Shown piece by piece: positions 1 through 5,061 of a stretch of DNA of 5,194 nucleotides. How positions within the stretch are numbered: the stretch's first letter is position 1; every line of letters starts with the position of its first letter. The notes beneath the pieces are model-generated. The model searched no databases. It was not told where the DNA came from and saw only the letters and a list, made by a program, of their open reading frames with translations. The stretch is taken from assembly GCA_023228225.1 (NCBI GenBank), contig JALOBO010000052.1, positions 1 to 5,194 on the forward strand. Reading direction: 5' to 3'. This stretch comes from Clostridia bacterium (GTDB taxonomy: Bacteria > Bacillota > Clostridia > Christensenellales > UBA1242). A program made the translations under genes and the position numbers.

Positions 1-1374
1 TTCTGTATCTTCTAGTGTTCTTTCTAAGTCATCAAGGCTTGCTTCTGTGTATTCAGGTACTTCTATTATATTTCTATAAGGGCTTATGCTTACTCCTGCC
101 CTGGCTTCTATTATTTCTTTGTATTCCTCTGTTAGCTCACAGCCTACAAACTTTCTGTTTAAGACTCTTGCAGCTTCTAATGTTGTACCGCTTCCCGCGA
201 ATGGATCTAGTATTAAATCTCCTTCTCTACTTCCCATTGTTATTAGATAGGACATTAGTTTTAATGGTTTTACTGTTGGGTGTTTGTTTTCACAGTATTT
301 GTTTTTCTCTGACTTCGCAGGCTTTGGAACTATTAAATATGGATATGTTTTTTGTGCTTGTTCAGGTAGTTTTGACATAAACCATGCATCAAGGTTAAAA
401 TAGCGTGAGAATGAACCAGAGTCACCTTTTACGCTCTCAGGTTTTCTTTCTAGCTCTCCATAAATCCCTTTTGTTTTTGCACCTAAGTTATACTCTGGTT
501 TTAAGTCACCTGATTTATGTGTTATACCATCATTCAAACAATCATCTGAAACCAATAAATTCGCAGGAAACCTGCCTTCGTCATTTCTTTCACCTGATTT
601 ATATATCTTAGACGTTCCAGCCCACCCATAAGTATTAGTATCTGACTTATCTGTATTTCCAACACGTAAGTTATCAGATTCATCTTTATAAGGAATCCTA
701 CACTCACCCAACCACGTAACACCCTTACCATTATTCAAACACTGGTCTACATATGTCTTTTCTGATAGTGGTTTCATTACTACAATTATTATTTCTACAG
801 CAGGTTTTGGCTGGAATCCTGCGTATGAACCATTAAATTCTTTTGCTTTATCTGTGGAAGGAACTGTTATAGGTACACCATCAGACTTCATACTTTCAAC
901 ACGTTTACGAATTAATTCTGAGTCTCTCCCATCTATAGCTTTTCCATCTTCCATTTGATAGTGTTCTTGTTCTTTCATATATGCTGAACCAGTGCGTTTT
1001 TTAACACCTATAACTTCAGGCACACCACCTAATTTTTTATCAATAACTTTACTAATATCCTGAGCTTTGGGGAATCCAGTAGCATAACACCAGTAAATAC
1101 TTGTAAATCCTGTATTAAACCCCGCATCCTCAAGCTTTATTATCATTCTACTTAATACATCCTGTCTAGGAGCACACATAAAAAACCCAAATGCACCAGG
1201 CTTTAAAACCCTGCAACACTCTTTAAGAGCTTCAATAGAAGGAAGTGCCCGATCCCAAGCACGATTCATAAACGAATAGCCGTAAGGCGGATCTGTAACT
1301 ATACAATCAAAAGTCTCAGCAGGGTACTTTTTAAGTGTGTCTTTACAATCCCCCAATAGTACTTCATTTTCCAT
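1..1374 (-). CDS. Beta-class N6A/N4C DNA methyltransferase, C-terminus cut by window edge
   Basis: Probable S-adenosylmethionine-dependent methyltransferase acting on an exocyclic amino group of adenine or cytosine in DNA. The frame is open from ATG at 1374 to base 1 (458 codons, no stop), so the end lies outside the window. Catalytic motif IV, DPPY, is at residues 28-31; the SAM-binding motif DPFAGSGTT is at 390-398, followed by a VGCEL segment at 410-414. Motif IV before motif I is the beta-class order, leaving about 350 residues between for target recognition. Segments GFPKAQDISKVID (100-112), GRFPANLL (267-274) and KHPTVKP (364-370) are typical of methyltransferases common in phages. The ribosome-binding site GGTGAT overlaps the stop of the 54-aa gene upstream, with 5 bases between the two genes. 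No restriction enzyme is visible beside it, so it may be an orphan modification enzyme. DPPY is more usual for adenine, but the target cannot be read from the sequence. Codon choice drifts towards A-ending codons in the last third. Confidence 0.93.
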   Translation of the reverse strand, partial: MENEVLLGDCKDTLKKYPAETFDCIVTDPPYGYSFMNRAWDRALPSIEALKECCRVLKPGAFGFFMCAPRQDVLSRMIIKLEDAGFNTGFTSIYWCYATGFPKAQDISKVIDKKLGGVPEVIGVKKRTGSAYMKEQEHYQMEDGKAIDGRDSELIRKRVESMKSDGVPITVPSTDKAKEFNGSYAGFQPKPAVEIIIVVMKPLSEKTYVDQCLNNGKGVTWLGECRIPYKDESDNLRVGNTDKSDTNTYGWAGTSKIYKSGERNDEGRFPANLLVSDDCLNDGITHKSGDLKPEYNLGAKTKGIYGELERKPESVKGDSGSFSRYFNLDAWFMSKLPEQAQKTYPYLIVPKPAKSEKNKYCENKHPTVKPLKLMSYLITMGSREGDLILDPFAGSGTTLEAARVLNRKFVGCELTEEYKEIIEARAGVSISPYRNIIEVPEYTEASLDDLERTLEDTE

Positions 1375-1379
1375 GTATA

Positions 1380-1544
1380 TCACCATATTTTAATTATTTC
1401 TAATATCTCAGCATAAAGCTCTTTTAAAAGAGGAAGCTGTCTATCTGACAGCTCAAGCCTCTCTTCAAAGTTTCTGCCTAGTTTACTATCCTCAAGTTCA
1501 TTGAGCTTAAGAACAATTTTATTTATTTTATGGAAGTCGTACAT
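1380..1544 (-). CDS. Small 54-aa predicted helical protein of unknown function
   Basis: I do not recognise this gene. It encodes 54 residues, starting MYDFHKINKIVLKL and ending in IW before TGA. Leucine, isoleucine, lysine and glutamate dominate, with hydrophobic residues at heptad-like spacing, and there is only one Pro and one Gly, so one or two amphipathic helices or a short coiled coil are likely. No cysteine cluster, signal peptide or membrane segment is seen. It is supported as real by its fit in the operon: its ribosome-binding site GAGGTGGT (1549-1556) overlaps the TGA of the phosphoesterase gene, and its own TGA lies inside the GGTGAT site of the methyltransferase gene. This suggests coupled translation of all three. 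It might be a partner or regulator of either neighbour, but that is only position-based inference. Confidence 0.72.
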   Translation of the reverse strand: MYDFHKINKIVLKLNELEDSKLGRNFEERLELSDRQLPLLKELYAEILEIIKIW

Positions 1545-1548
1545 TTAA

Positions 1549-1557
1549 ACCACCTCA
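1549..1557 (-). promoter_or_regulatory. Ribosome-binding site overlapping a stop codon
   Basis: Minus-strand TGAGGTGGT: the TGA stop of the phosphoesterase gene (1555-1557) shares bases with the GAGGTGGT site, which sits 4 bases before the ATG at 1544. The overlap fixes the start of the 54-aa gene and suggests that terminating ribosomes re-initiate there. Confidence 0.7.
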
Positions 1558-2340
1558 CAAAATAACTTCTTCAACATTAACACCGTACTCTCTAGGATTA
1601 AGCTTAACCTTCAGATACCCAATTTTTAAAGGTCTATATCCTGCCTGCTCTGGATAAGATACACCGCTTCCCTCTACAATCCCTTTTAAAAAGCTTCCTG
1701 TGTTGCAGAAATACTGTGTCTTAAGTCCAAGGTGCCCAAACTTAGTCTGAAACATTCTCTGCTGGCTTGTATAAAATAAATCATGTGAATGTCCTGCTGC
1801 TGCAATATCAAAATCTATGTGTGATGCAAGTCCTTCAAGAGAGTTAACTTTTCCACCTCTGAGCCTGCCTGATGCATGACCGTGAGTAGAGTAAAGATTA
1901 TACGAAAACTTCTTTCCTCTTTTGCAGTATGACAACCTGGAGAGTGCTGTATATTCAGAGTAAGTTGTTTCAAGACGTTCACAAAGGTCTTTTACCATGT
2001 CTATATGACAGCATTTTGTAACTGACTGGTCATGATTCCCACTGTGTATCATAAGGATTTGTTCAGCGACAGGTTTAAGCAGTTTTTCTACACTCTTATA
2101 CTGCCTGCCTATCATATTATCGCCTAAAAATTCAGGTGCAACAGTTCCCATGTCAAAACGCTTATCTCTGGATGAAATACACTCACACAGGTCACCAAGG
2201 ATAATTAAATTATAACCGTTTTTCCTGACATCTGAAACCATTTTTTTAAGTGCTACCATATCAGTGTTTTTGTTACCCACATGGAAATCAGAAGCCAGTA
2301 CAGTTGTCTCAGATTCAAGGTTAAACTCATTGCATATCAT
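1555..2340 (-). CDS. Calcineurin-like metallophosphoesterase, viral type
   Basis: A 261-residue single-domain member of the calcineurin-like phosphoesterase superfamily, which hydrolyses phosphoesters with two metal ions. The metal-binding motifs are in order: D-x-H (D18, H20 in SDFHVG), GD at 49-50, GNHD at 101-104, H-G-H at 153-155 and GHSH at 183-186. CNTGSF at 212-217 is also typical of the small phage-borne members. There is no room for the extra domains of full-length Mre11/SbcD, and no Rad50/SbcC-type ATPase is seen in the window. The ATG follows GGTGGGTGGTATAA in the 17-base gap after the ATPase gene. The gene lies directly downstream of the recombinase-like ATPase and ssDNA-binding genes, so a DNA end- or strand-processing nuclease is the attractive guess. 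Substrate is not decided by sequence: nucleotide phosphatase, RNA 2',3'-phosphodiesterase or protein phosphatase are possible. The superfamily call is secure; the biological role is inference. Confidence 0.92.
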   Translation of the reverse strand: MICNEFNLESETTVLASDFHVGNKNTDMVALKKMVSDVRKNGYNLIILGDLCECISSRDKRFDMGTVAPEFLGDNMIGRQYKSVEKLLKPVAEQILMIHSGNHDQSVTKCCHIDMVKDLCERLETTYSEYTALSRLSYCKRGKKFSYNLYSTHGHASGRLRGGKVNSLEGLASHIDFDIAAAGHSHDLFYTSQQRMFQTKFGHLGLKTQYFCNTGSFLKGIVEGSGVSYPEQAGYRPLKIGYLKVKLNPREYGVNVEEVIL

Positions 2341-2357
2341 TTATACCACCCACCACT

Positions 2358-3134
2358 TTAATACTCAATCAATCCCTTTTCTAACAGTATATCAGAAACT
2401 CCTCTTTCTAGTGTCATAGGCTCAAACCAAGAACCAAGCACAGAGGAATCCAAACAAGTACAAGTATAATCTGTATGGTCACGATAAATTTTCTTCTCCA
2501 GTTCAAGTGTAACATCTATTGAGTGCTGACATTTCCCTGATATATATGGTGATAAACCAACTTTTTTATTATCTCTGTAATCCTCTTTCATCTGTCCCGT
2601 GGTTATAAACAAACCCTTGTTAGCTTTAGCCCATCCTATACCTGCGTCAATAAACGACTGTTCAAAATCATTCATTGCACCCCATTCTACAGGTTCAGGT
2701 GATGCCCTCCCAGGGTGCAGGTATTTCCAGTATGCCAGCCCTATATAATTTCTCAGTGTTGGTGATGCACCATCAAACACAAGTGCATTAAAGTCTGAAC
2801 GATCTAGAATTTTGTTCATTAGAGGTATTAGTGTTAAGCATGTTTTCAGATAATCAGGTGCATGTTTAAATGTTATTTTCATGTCAGCCTGGACAACTTT
2901 TTTACCCTCTCTTAATGTAGGGTCAGTTTTAGACTCTGTAGCAGGCACCAATATTGAATGAATCTCAAACTGATCTTTAAACTCTGCAAAACATCCATCT
3001 ATAGTCATTTCAAACTTATCTTCAAAGTCAATAACAACTGCTTTTAGTCCTAAGTCCGTAACAGTTTTAGCTATTGCATATGTTTTACCTGTTCCTGGTT
3101 CTCCATTGAAAGAGAATGAACGGGGTACTGCCAT
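2358..3134 (-). CDS. P-loop ATPase, Sak4/RecA-like recombinase candidate
   Basis: A 258-residue P-loop NTPase. The Walker A motif GEPGTGKT is at residues 11-18, right at the N-terminus. A Walker B-like strand ALVFDG is at 117-122, with D121 the likely metal and water ligand. A later strand GLFITTGQM (174-182) fits the sensor position of RecA-fold enzymes. Length, the very early Walker A and the lack of AAA+ lid features match the phage AAA_24/Sak4-type ATPases, single-domain RecA/Rad51 paralogues thought to promote strand annealing or exchange together with a partner SSB. Consistent with that, the gene immediately upstream encodes a probable ssDNA-binding protein. A 39-base gap separates them, holding a strong AGGTGGTGGT site before the ATG at 3134. 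A phosphoesterase follows 17 bases downstream. Alternatives are a replicative helicase loader or another viral DNA-dependent ATPase. P-loop ATPase is near certain; Sak4-like is a good but unverified assignment. Confidence 0.88.
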   Translation of the reverse strand: MAVPRSFSFNGEPGTGKTYAIAKTVTDLGLKAVVIDFEDKFEMTIDGCFAEFKDQFEIHSILVPATESKTDPTLREGKKVVQADMKITFKHAPDYLKTCLTLIPLMNKILDRSDFNALVFDGASPTLRNYIGLAYWKYLHPGRASPEPVEWGAMNDFEQSFIDAGIGWAKANKGLFITTGQMKEDYRDNKKVGLSPYISGKCQHSIDVTLELEKKIYRDHTDYTCTCLDSSVLGSWFEPMTLERGVSDILLEKGLIEY

Positions 3135-3173
3135 TTATTACCACCACCTATTTAAAAAATATTTTGAGCTGAA
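3135..3173 (-). other. Short AT-rich gap with a palindrome and T-run
   Basis: This is the largest gap in the downstream part of the operon. It contains the 10-base palindrome AAAATATTTT (3156-3165) and a run of six T on the minus strand, followed by the ribosome-binding site of the ATPase gene. Archaeal transcription can terminate at T-runs, so partial read-through here could lower expression of the downstream genes. The run is short, so this is only a possibility. Confidence 0.3.
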
Positions 3174-3935
3174 TTACATCAGCCCTTCAAGAATTTTCTC
3201 ATCATTCTTAGCGTACTCTACACCTTTCTTAACAAGGAATCCTTCAGCAACAAGCATATCAATCATGGATTTTACTTTCCTGGCTTCAGAGTAATAAGTA
3301 GTCTCCTCAGCAGAGAAAACCTTGCCCTTCACAAACTCATTCTTTGCCGCAAGCAAACCTGAGAACTGACATTTCTCTGGGATCCCACTGACAATATTAA
3401 GCCAGTTCTTTTTGACTGCCTCAAGGTCCACAGGTTTTACTTCCACAGTTGCTACAGGTGCAGGCTTTGAAGGTGCCGCAGAAGAGCTACCTTTGATTGA
3501 GGCAGTTCTCCAGATGTAAAAGGTTACAGTACGTGGGTCTCCTGTTTCTGCGTCTACCTCACTAGGATCTGGCACAAATGATTTTGCCTGTACCTCAAAT
3601 GAAACTTCCTTTCCTAGCAAGCTTGGAGTTGTAGTGACTTCTGTGTAATCATCGTTGAAATCAAACTCAATGTTCAACTTTGCACAGGATTTAAAGAACT
3701 TGTAGATAGTGCTGGAGGTTCTTGGAGTCCTGCCACCGTTCCCGTCATCTACCCACTTGTCCAGCTTCATATCCAGCTTCAACTGTGGTTCATCTTCGCC
3801 AAATTCAAAGATAAGCTCGGTTTTAATTCCACCACCGTAAGCATCTGCCTCTTCAATTCTGACATCTGATACAATTGCTGTAAAGTTTTCAATTCGCTTG
3901 TCAAATTTGTTCTGAAGGATTACGAGTTTCACCAT
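3174..3935 (-). CDS. Probable ssDNA-binding protein: OB-like domain, linker, winged-helix-like tail
   Basis: A 253-residue protein with no catalytic motif. Residues 1-148 are rich in alternating beta-type segments (for example FTAIVSDVRIEEA at 18-30, KTELIFEF at 38-45, VSFEVQAKSF at 111-120, VTFYIWRTAS at 137-146), as expected of an OB-fold nucleic-acid-binding domain. Residues 149-168 are a Ser/Ala/Pro-rich linker. Residues 170-253 are helical and end in a winged-helix-like helix plus beta-wing pattern (SEARKVKSMIDMLVAEGFLV, 216-235). OB fold, flexible linker and winged helix is the layout of RPA32-type subunits. Its place just before a Sak4-like ATPase also fits a viral SSB. The start is fixed by GAGGTGGT 4 bases before ATG; the previous gene's TAA directly abuts this ATG. 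The fold is inferred from residue patterns only; a recombination mediator or DNA-binding regulator is the alternative. Confidence 0.6.
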   Translation of the reverse strand: MVKLVILQNKFDKRIENFTAIVSDVRIEEADAYGGGIKTELIFEFGEDEPQLKLDMKLDKWVDDGNGGRTPRTSSTIYKFFKSCAKLNIEFDFNDDYTEVTTTPSLLGKEVSFEVQAKSFVPDPSEVDAETGDPRTVTFYIWRTASIKGSSSAAPSKPAPVATVEVKPVDLEAVKKNWLNIVSGIPEKCQFSGLLAAKNEFVKGKVFSAEETTYYSEARKVKSMIDMLVAEGFLVKKGVEYAKNDEKILEGLM

Positions 3936-4082
3936 TTATACCACCTCAATATTAAGCATTTTCAAAATTCTTACACACTTTCTTTCTGTCTGTTCATCAA
4001 CGTCCATTTCACCACACGCAACACGAACCAAAACCTTCATGAGTGCCGTGCTTTCTTCATAAGTAAGGGAGAGTTGCAGCAT
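3936..4082 (-). CDS. Small 48-aa protein of unknown function, tightly coupled
   Basis: I do not recognise this gene. It encodes 48 residues beginning MLQLSLTYEEST and ending LNIEVV before TAA. The middle has a short helix-like segment with two cysteines (C23 and C36) too far apart for an obvious zinc knuckle. Its reality rests on context: it fills the gap between two genes exactly, starting one base after the TAA of the acidic-protein gene and ending with a TAA that directly abuts the ATG of the ssDNA-binding gene. A GGAGAT site (4091-4096) lies 8 bases before its ATG. Its last codons, GAG GTG GTA, also form the ribosome-binding site of the next gene, so translating it would carry ribosomes straight to the ssDNA-binding gene. 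That coupling could be its main role, or it could be an accessory peptide. Confidence 0.68.
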   Translation of the reverse strand: MLQLSLTYEESTALMKVLVRVACGEMDVDEQTERKCVRILKMLNIEVV

Positions 4083-4083
4083 G

Positions 4084-4482
4084 TTACTGCATCTCCGGTT
4101 TGTTTTTGTTTAAGTTTTTCTTCATGTCTGTGATAACTGCCTTAATCTGTCCTGACAGTTCAAAAAAGTCCTGCCCGATCATGTCATAAACTTCTAGTGA
4201 ATCACCTTCACATTCCATGTGCCTGGTGATTCTTACTTTTGCGTATGGTTTTACCTCACCCTTTGCGCCTGTCTCTGCACCTGTTTCAACCTCAAGTGTT
4301 ACAGGTTGCCTGATTGTAGAGATTGTCTCAATTACCTGGTCAGGTGAGTTTTCTTCTTCTTCTTCGTCAAATTCCTCTTCTTCTTCGTCTTCTCCTTCCA
4401 TAATTTCTTTGAGTTCTTCTTCGGTGAGGTCTTCATTCGCGTTAATTTCATCTGCAATCTGCTTCGCTTCTTCTGGTGTCAT
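4084..4482 (-). CDS. Acidic 132-aa protein with Glu/Asp run, unknown function
   Basis: Unrecognised protein of 132 residues in three parts. Residues 1-30 look helical and acidic. Residues 31-44 (EDEEEEEFDEEEEE) form an almost pure Glu/Asp run, likely disordered. Residues 55-132 are more ordered, with beta-like segments (PVTLEVETG, 60-68; KPYAKVRITRHMECEG, 78-93) and a basic helix near the end (AVITDMKKNLNKNK, 115-128). Acidic tracts can mimic DNA, as in viral restriction or histone inhibitors, or act like the acidic tails of SSBs that recruit partners. Its location just upstream of the ssDNA-binding and recombinase genes suits either, but neither is proven. ATG at 4482 follows GGAGAT at a 7-base distance. 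The acidic run is encoded by GAA repeats, so its length may vary by slippage between isolates. Confidence 0.8.
   Translation of the reverse strand: MTPEEAKQIADEINANEDLTEEELKEIMEGEDEEEEEFDEEEEENSPDQVIETISTIRQPVTLEVETGAETGAKGEVKPYAKVRITRHMECEGDSLEVYDMIGQDFFELSGQIKAVITDMKKNLNKNKPEMQ
4351..4398 (-). repeat. Low-complexity GAA-type trinucleotide tract inside the acidic gene
   Basis: The plus strand shows five perfect TTC units (4351-4365) followed by interrupted TTC/CTC/GTC units to about 4398; on the coding strand these are GAA, GAG and GAC codons for the Glu/Asp run. Slippage in whole units would keep the frame. Confidence 0.75.
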
Positions 4483-4542
4483 TTTCTACATCTCCGTATT
4501 ATAGTTCATTTTGTACTCAGTTTATTTAATCAGTTTCGCTCA

Positions 4543-4752
4543 TTACTGTTTTACTGTCAGGCTTCTTACACAGTCGATAAGAGCCTTATAATTGTCATAC
4601 TGTACCAGGGCAGTATTTACCGCCGAAACATCGCCGATTTTGGAGAATTTCACAATATCTTTCAGTTTATCTCCAGCCCTAATATGAAGTTCAGCCAGAG
4701 ATTCAGCAACGGAGAGCTTGTCTCCTATTTCACAAAGTTCTATTATATCCAT
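4543..4752 (-). CDS. Small 69-aa protein, first gene of the operon, unknown function
   Basis: Unrecognised 69-residue protein starting MDIIELCEIGDKLS. It appears all-helical, with repeated small and hydrophobic residues (SVAESLAELHIRAGDKL, then VSAVNTALVQYDNYKALIDCV), two cysteines and no membrane segment. As the first gene of an eight-gene operon it could be an early regulator or host-interaction protein, but nothing in the sequence says which. A GTG at 4761 is in frame and would add three residues, but it lies inside the GGTGGT site; ATG at 4752, 4 bases after GGTGGT, matches the spacing at most other genes in the operon and is chosen. A 60-base spacer follows before the acidic-protein gene, the longest gap inside the operon. 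Confidence 0.75.
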   Translation of the reverse strand: MDIIELCEIGDKLSVAESLAELHIRAGDKLKDIVKFSKIGDVSAVNTALVQYDNYKALIDCVRSLTVKQ

Positions 4753-4756
4753 TTGT

Positions 4757-4762
4757 ACCACC
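4757..4762 (-). promoter_or_regulatory. Ribosome-binding site GGTGGT that sets the start at 4752
   Basis: Minus-strand GGTGGT lies 4 bases before ATG 4752, the same motif and spacing as the sites before 1544, 2340 and 3935. It overlaps the alternative GTG at 4761, which argues against that codon as the start. Confidence 0.75.
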
Positions 4763-4785
4763 GTTTCAATTTATCATTTTAGCCT

Positions 4786-4823
4786 GTTGCCATGACTTGC
4801 TTACTCCTGCAAATCTTAGCAAC
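4786..4823 (-). ncRNA. Imperfect 15-position stem-loop in the operon's 5' leader
   Basis: On the minus strand the arm GTTGCTAAGATTTGC (4823-4809) pairs with GCAAGTCATGGCAAC (4800-4786) around the 8-base loop AGGAGTAA. Of 15 positions, 12 are Watson-Crick, 2 are G:U and 1 is an A-A mismatch. On the plus strand the two G:U positions become A-C mismatches, so the fold favours minus-strand RNA. If transcription starts about 25 bases after the TATA element at 4841-4850, the hairpin would sit at or next to the 5' end of the mRNA. It might protect the transcript, bind a regulator, or affect translation through its Shine-Dalgarno-like loop. Confidence 0.5.
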
Positions 4824-4840
4824 ACTTACTAGGATACGAT

Positions 4841-4856
4841 AGTATAAAAGCTTTTC
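4841..4856 (-). promoter_or_regulatory. Probable archaeal promoter (BRE plus TATA) for the minus-strand operon
   Basis: The minus strand reads CGAAAAG then CTTTTATACT: a purine-rich, A-rich BRE-like element directly before a TATA box. A start about 25 bases downstream falls near 4816-4822, giving a leader of about 65-70 bases to ATG 4752. The palindrome AAAAGCTTTT (4846-4855) covers both elements and could be a repressor site. The TATA-like element at 4883-4889 is a weaker alternative. Confidence 0.5.
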
Positions 4857-4882
4857 GTTAGTAGGCAAAATCCTTACCTAGC

Positions 4883-4889
4883 TTATATA
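4883..4889. promoter_or_regulatory. Additional TATA-like element TTATATA
   Basis: Plus TTATATA, minus TATATAA. It is usable in either direction by sequence alone, and may be a second promoter for the operon or for the right-hand gene. Confidence 0.3.
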
Positions 4890-4897
4890 CCAAACTT

Positions 4898-4918
4898 AGA
4901 TTTTAGCAGATTTTTAGC
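4898..4918 (+). repeat. Tandem near-repeat AGATTTTAGC / AGATTTTTAGC
   Basis: Units at 4898-4907 and 4908-4918 follow each other with no spacer and differ by one T. The 10-11-bp period would place both on one face of the helix. A related AAATCTTAGC is at 4811-4820. Possible regulator or replication-initiator half-sites. Confidence 0.4.
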
Positions 4919-4924
4919 CTTACA

Positions 4925-4968
4925 TTATACTACCTTAGAGCCAGTTACGTAAACGTTATATACTACTT
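4925..4968 (+). promoter_or_regulatory. Two plus-strand TATA-like elements in a direct repeat; probable promoter of the right-hand gene
   Basis: TATACTACCT (4926-4935) and TATACTACTT (4959-4968) are direct repeats 33 bp apart, about three helical turns. The second lies within TTATATAC (4956-4963), the better TATA box; it is preceded by the palindrome TTACGTAA (4945-4952) at the BRE position. A start near 4982-4988 would give a leader of about 90 bases to ATG 5075. The first copy could be a tandem promoter or a decoy. Confidence 0.5.
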
Positions 4969-4978
4969 GTGTGCATAC

Positions 4979-5022
4979 TTTACAGAAACGGAAAAGAAAA
5001 ATTAAAGCTGTAAAATCTACAG
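4979..5022 (+). repeat. Cluster of TACAG half-sites in alternating orientation
   Basis: TTTACAG (4979-4985), its inverse complement CTGTAAA (5008-5014) and TACAG (5018-5022) lie around and after the predicted plus-strand start. CTGTA (5008-5012) can pair with the downstream TACAG around a 5-base loop, or with the upstream copy. Operator or leader-RNA structure are both possible. Confidence 0.35.
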
Positions 5023-5061
5023 AATAAAAAATTAAATTATCATAATGGATTCTAAAAATTT

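Noticed and set aside
15..611. Plus-strand open frames of 121 and 68 codons rich in Leu and Phe
   Set aside because: They lie antisense to the methyltransferase gene, whose frame carries clear catalytic motifs; they have no ribosome-binding site, and their composition is what is expected from the complement of A-rich codons.
534..731. Minus-strand 65-codon frame inside the methyltransferase
   Set aside because: A shifted reading of the same coding strand; the methyltransferase frame is uninterrupted here, so it is a shadow and not evidence of a frameshift.
3106..3294. Plus-strand 62-codon frame
   Set aside because: Antisense to the ATPase and ssDNA-binding genes, with no ribosome-binding site and no recognisable protein pattern.
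4217..4504. Plus-strand 95-codon frame rich in Ser
   Set aside because: The serine run is the complement of the GAA repeat in the acidic-protein gene; it has no ribosome-binding site.
4486..4509. Seven-codon minus-strand ORF (MNYNTEM) just before the acidic-protein gene
   Set aside because: It contains the GGAGAT site of the next gene but has no ribosome-binding site of its own; probably chance.
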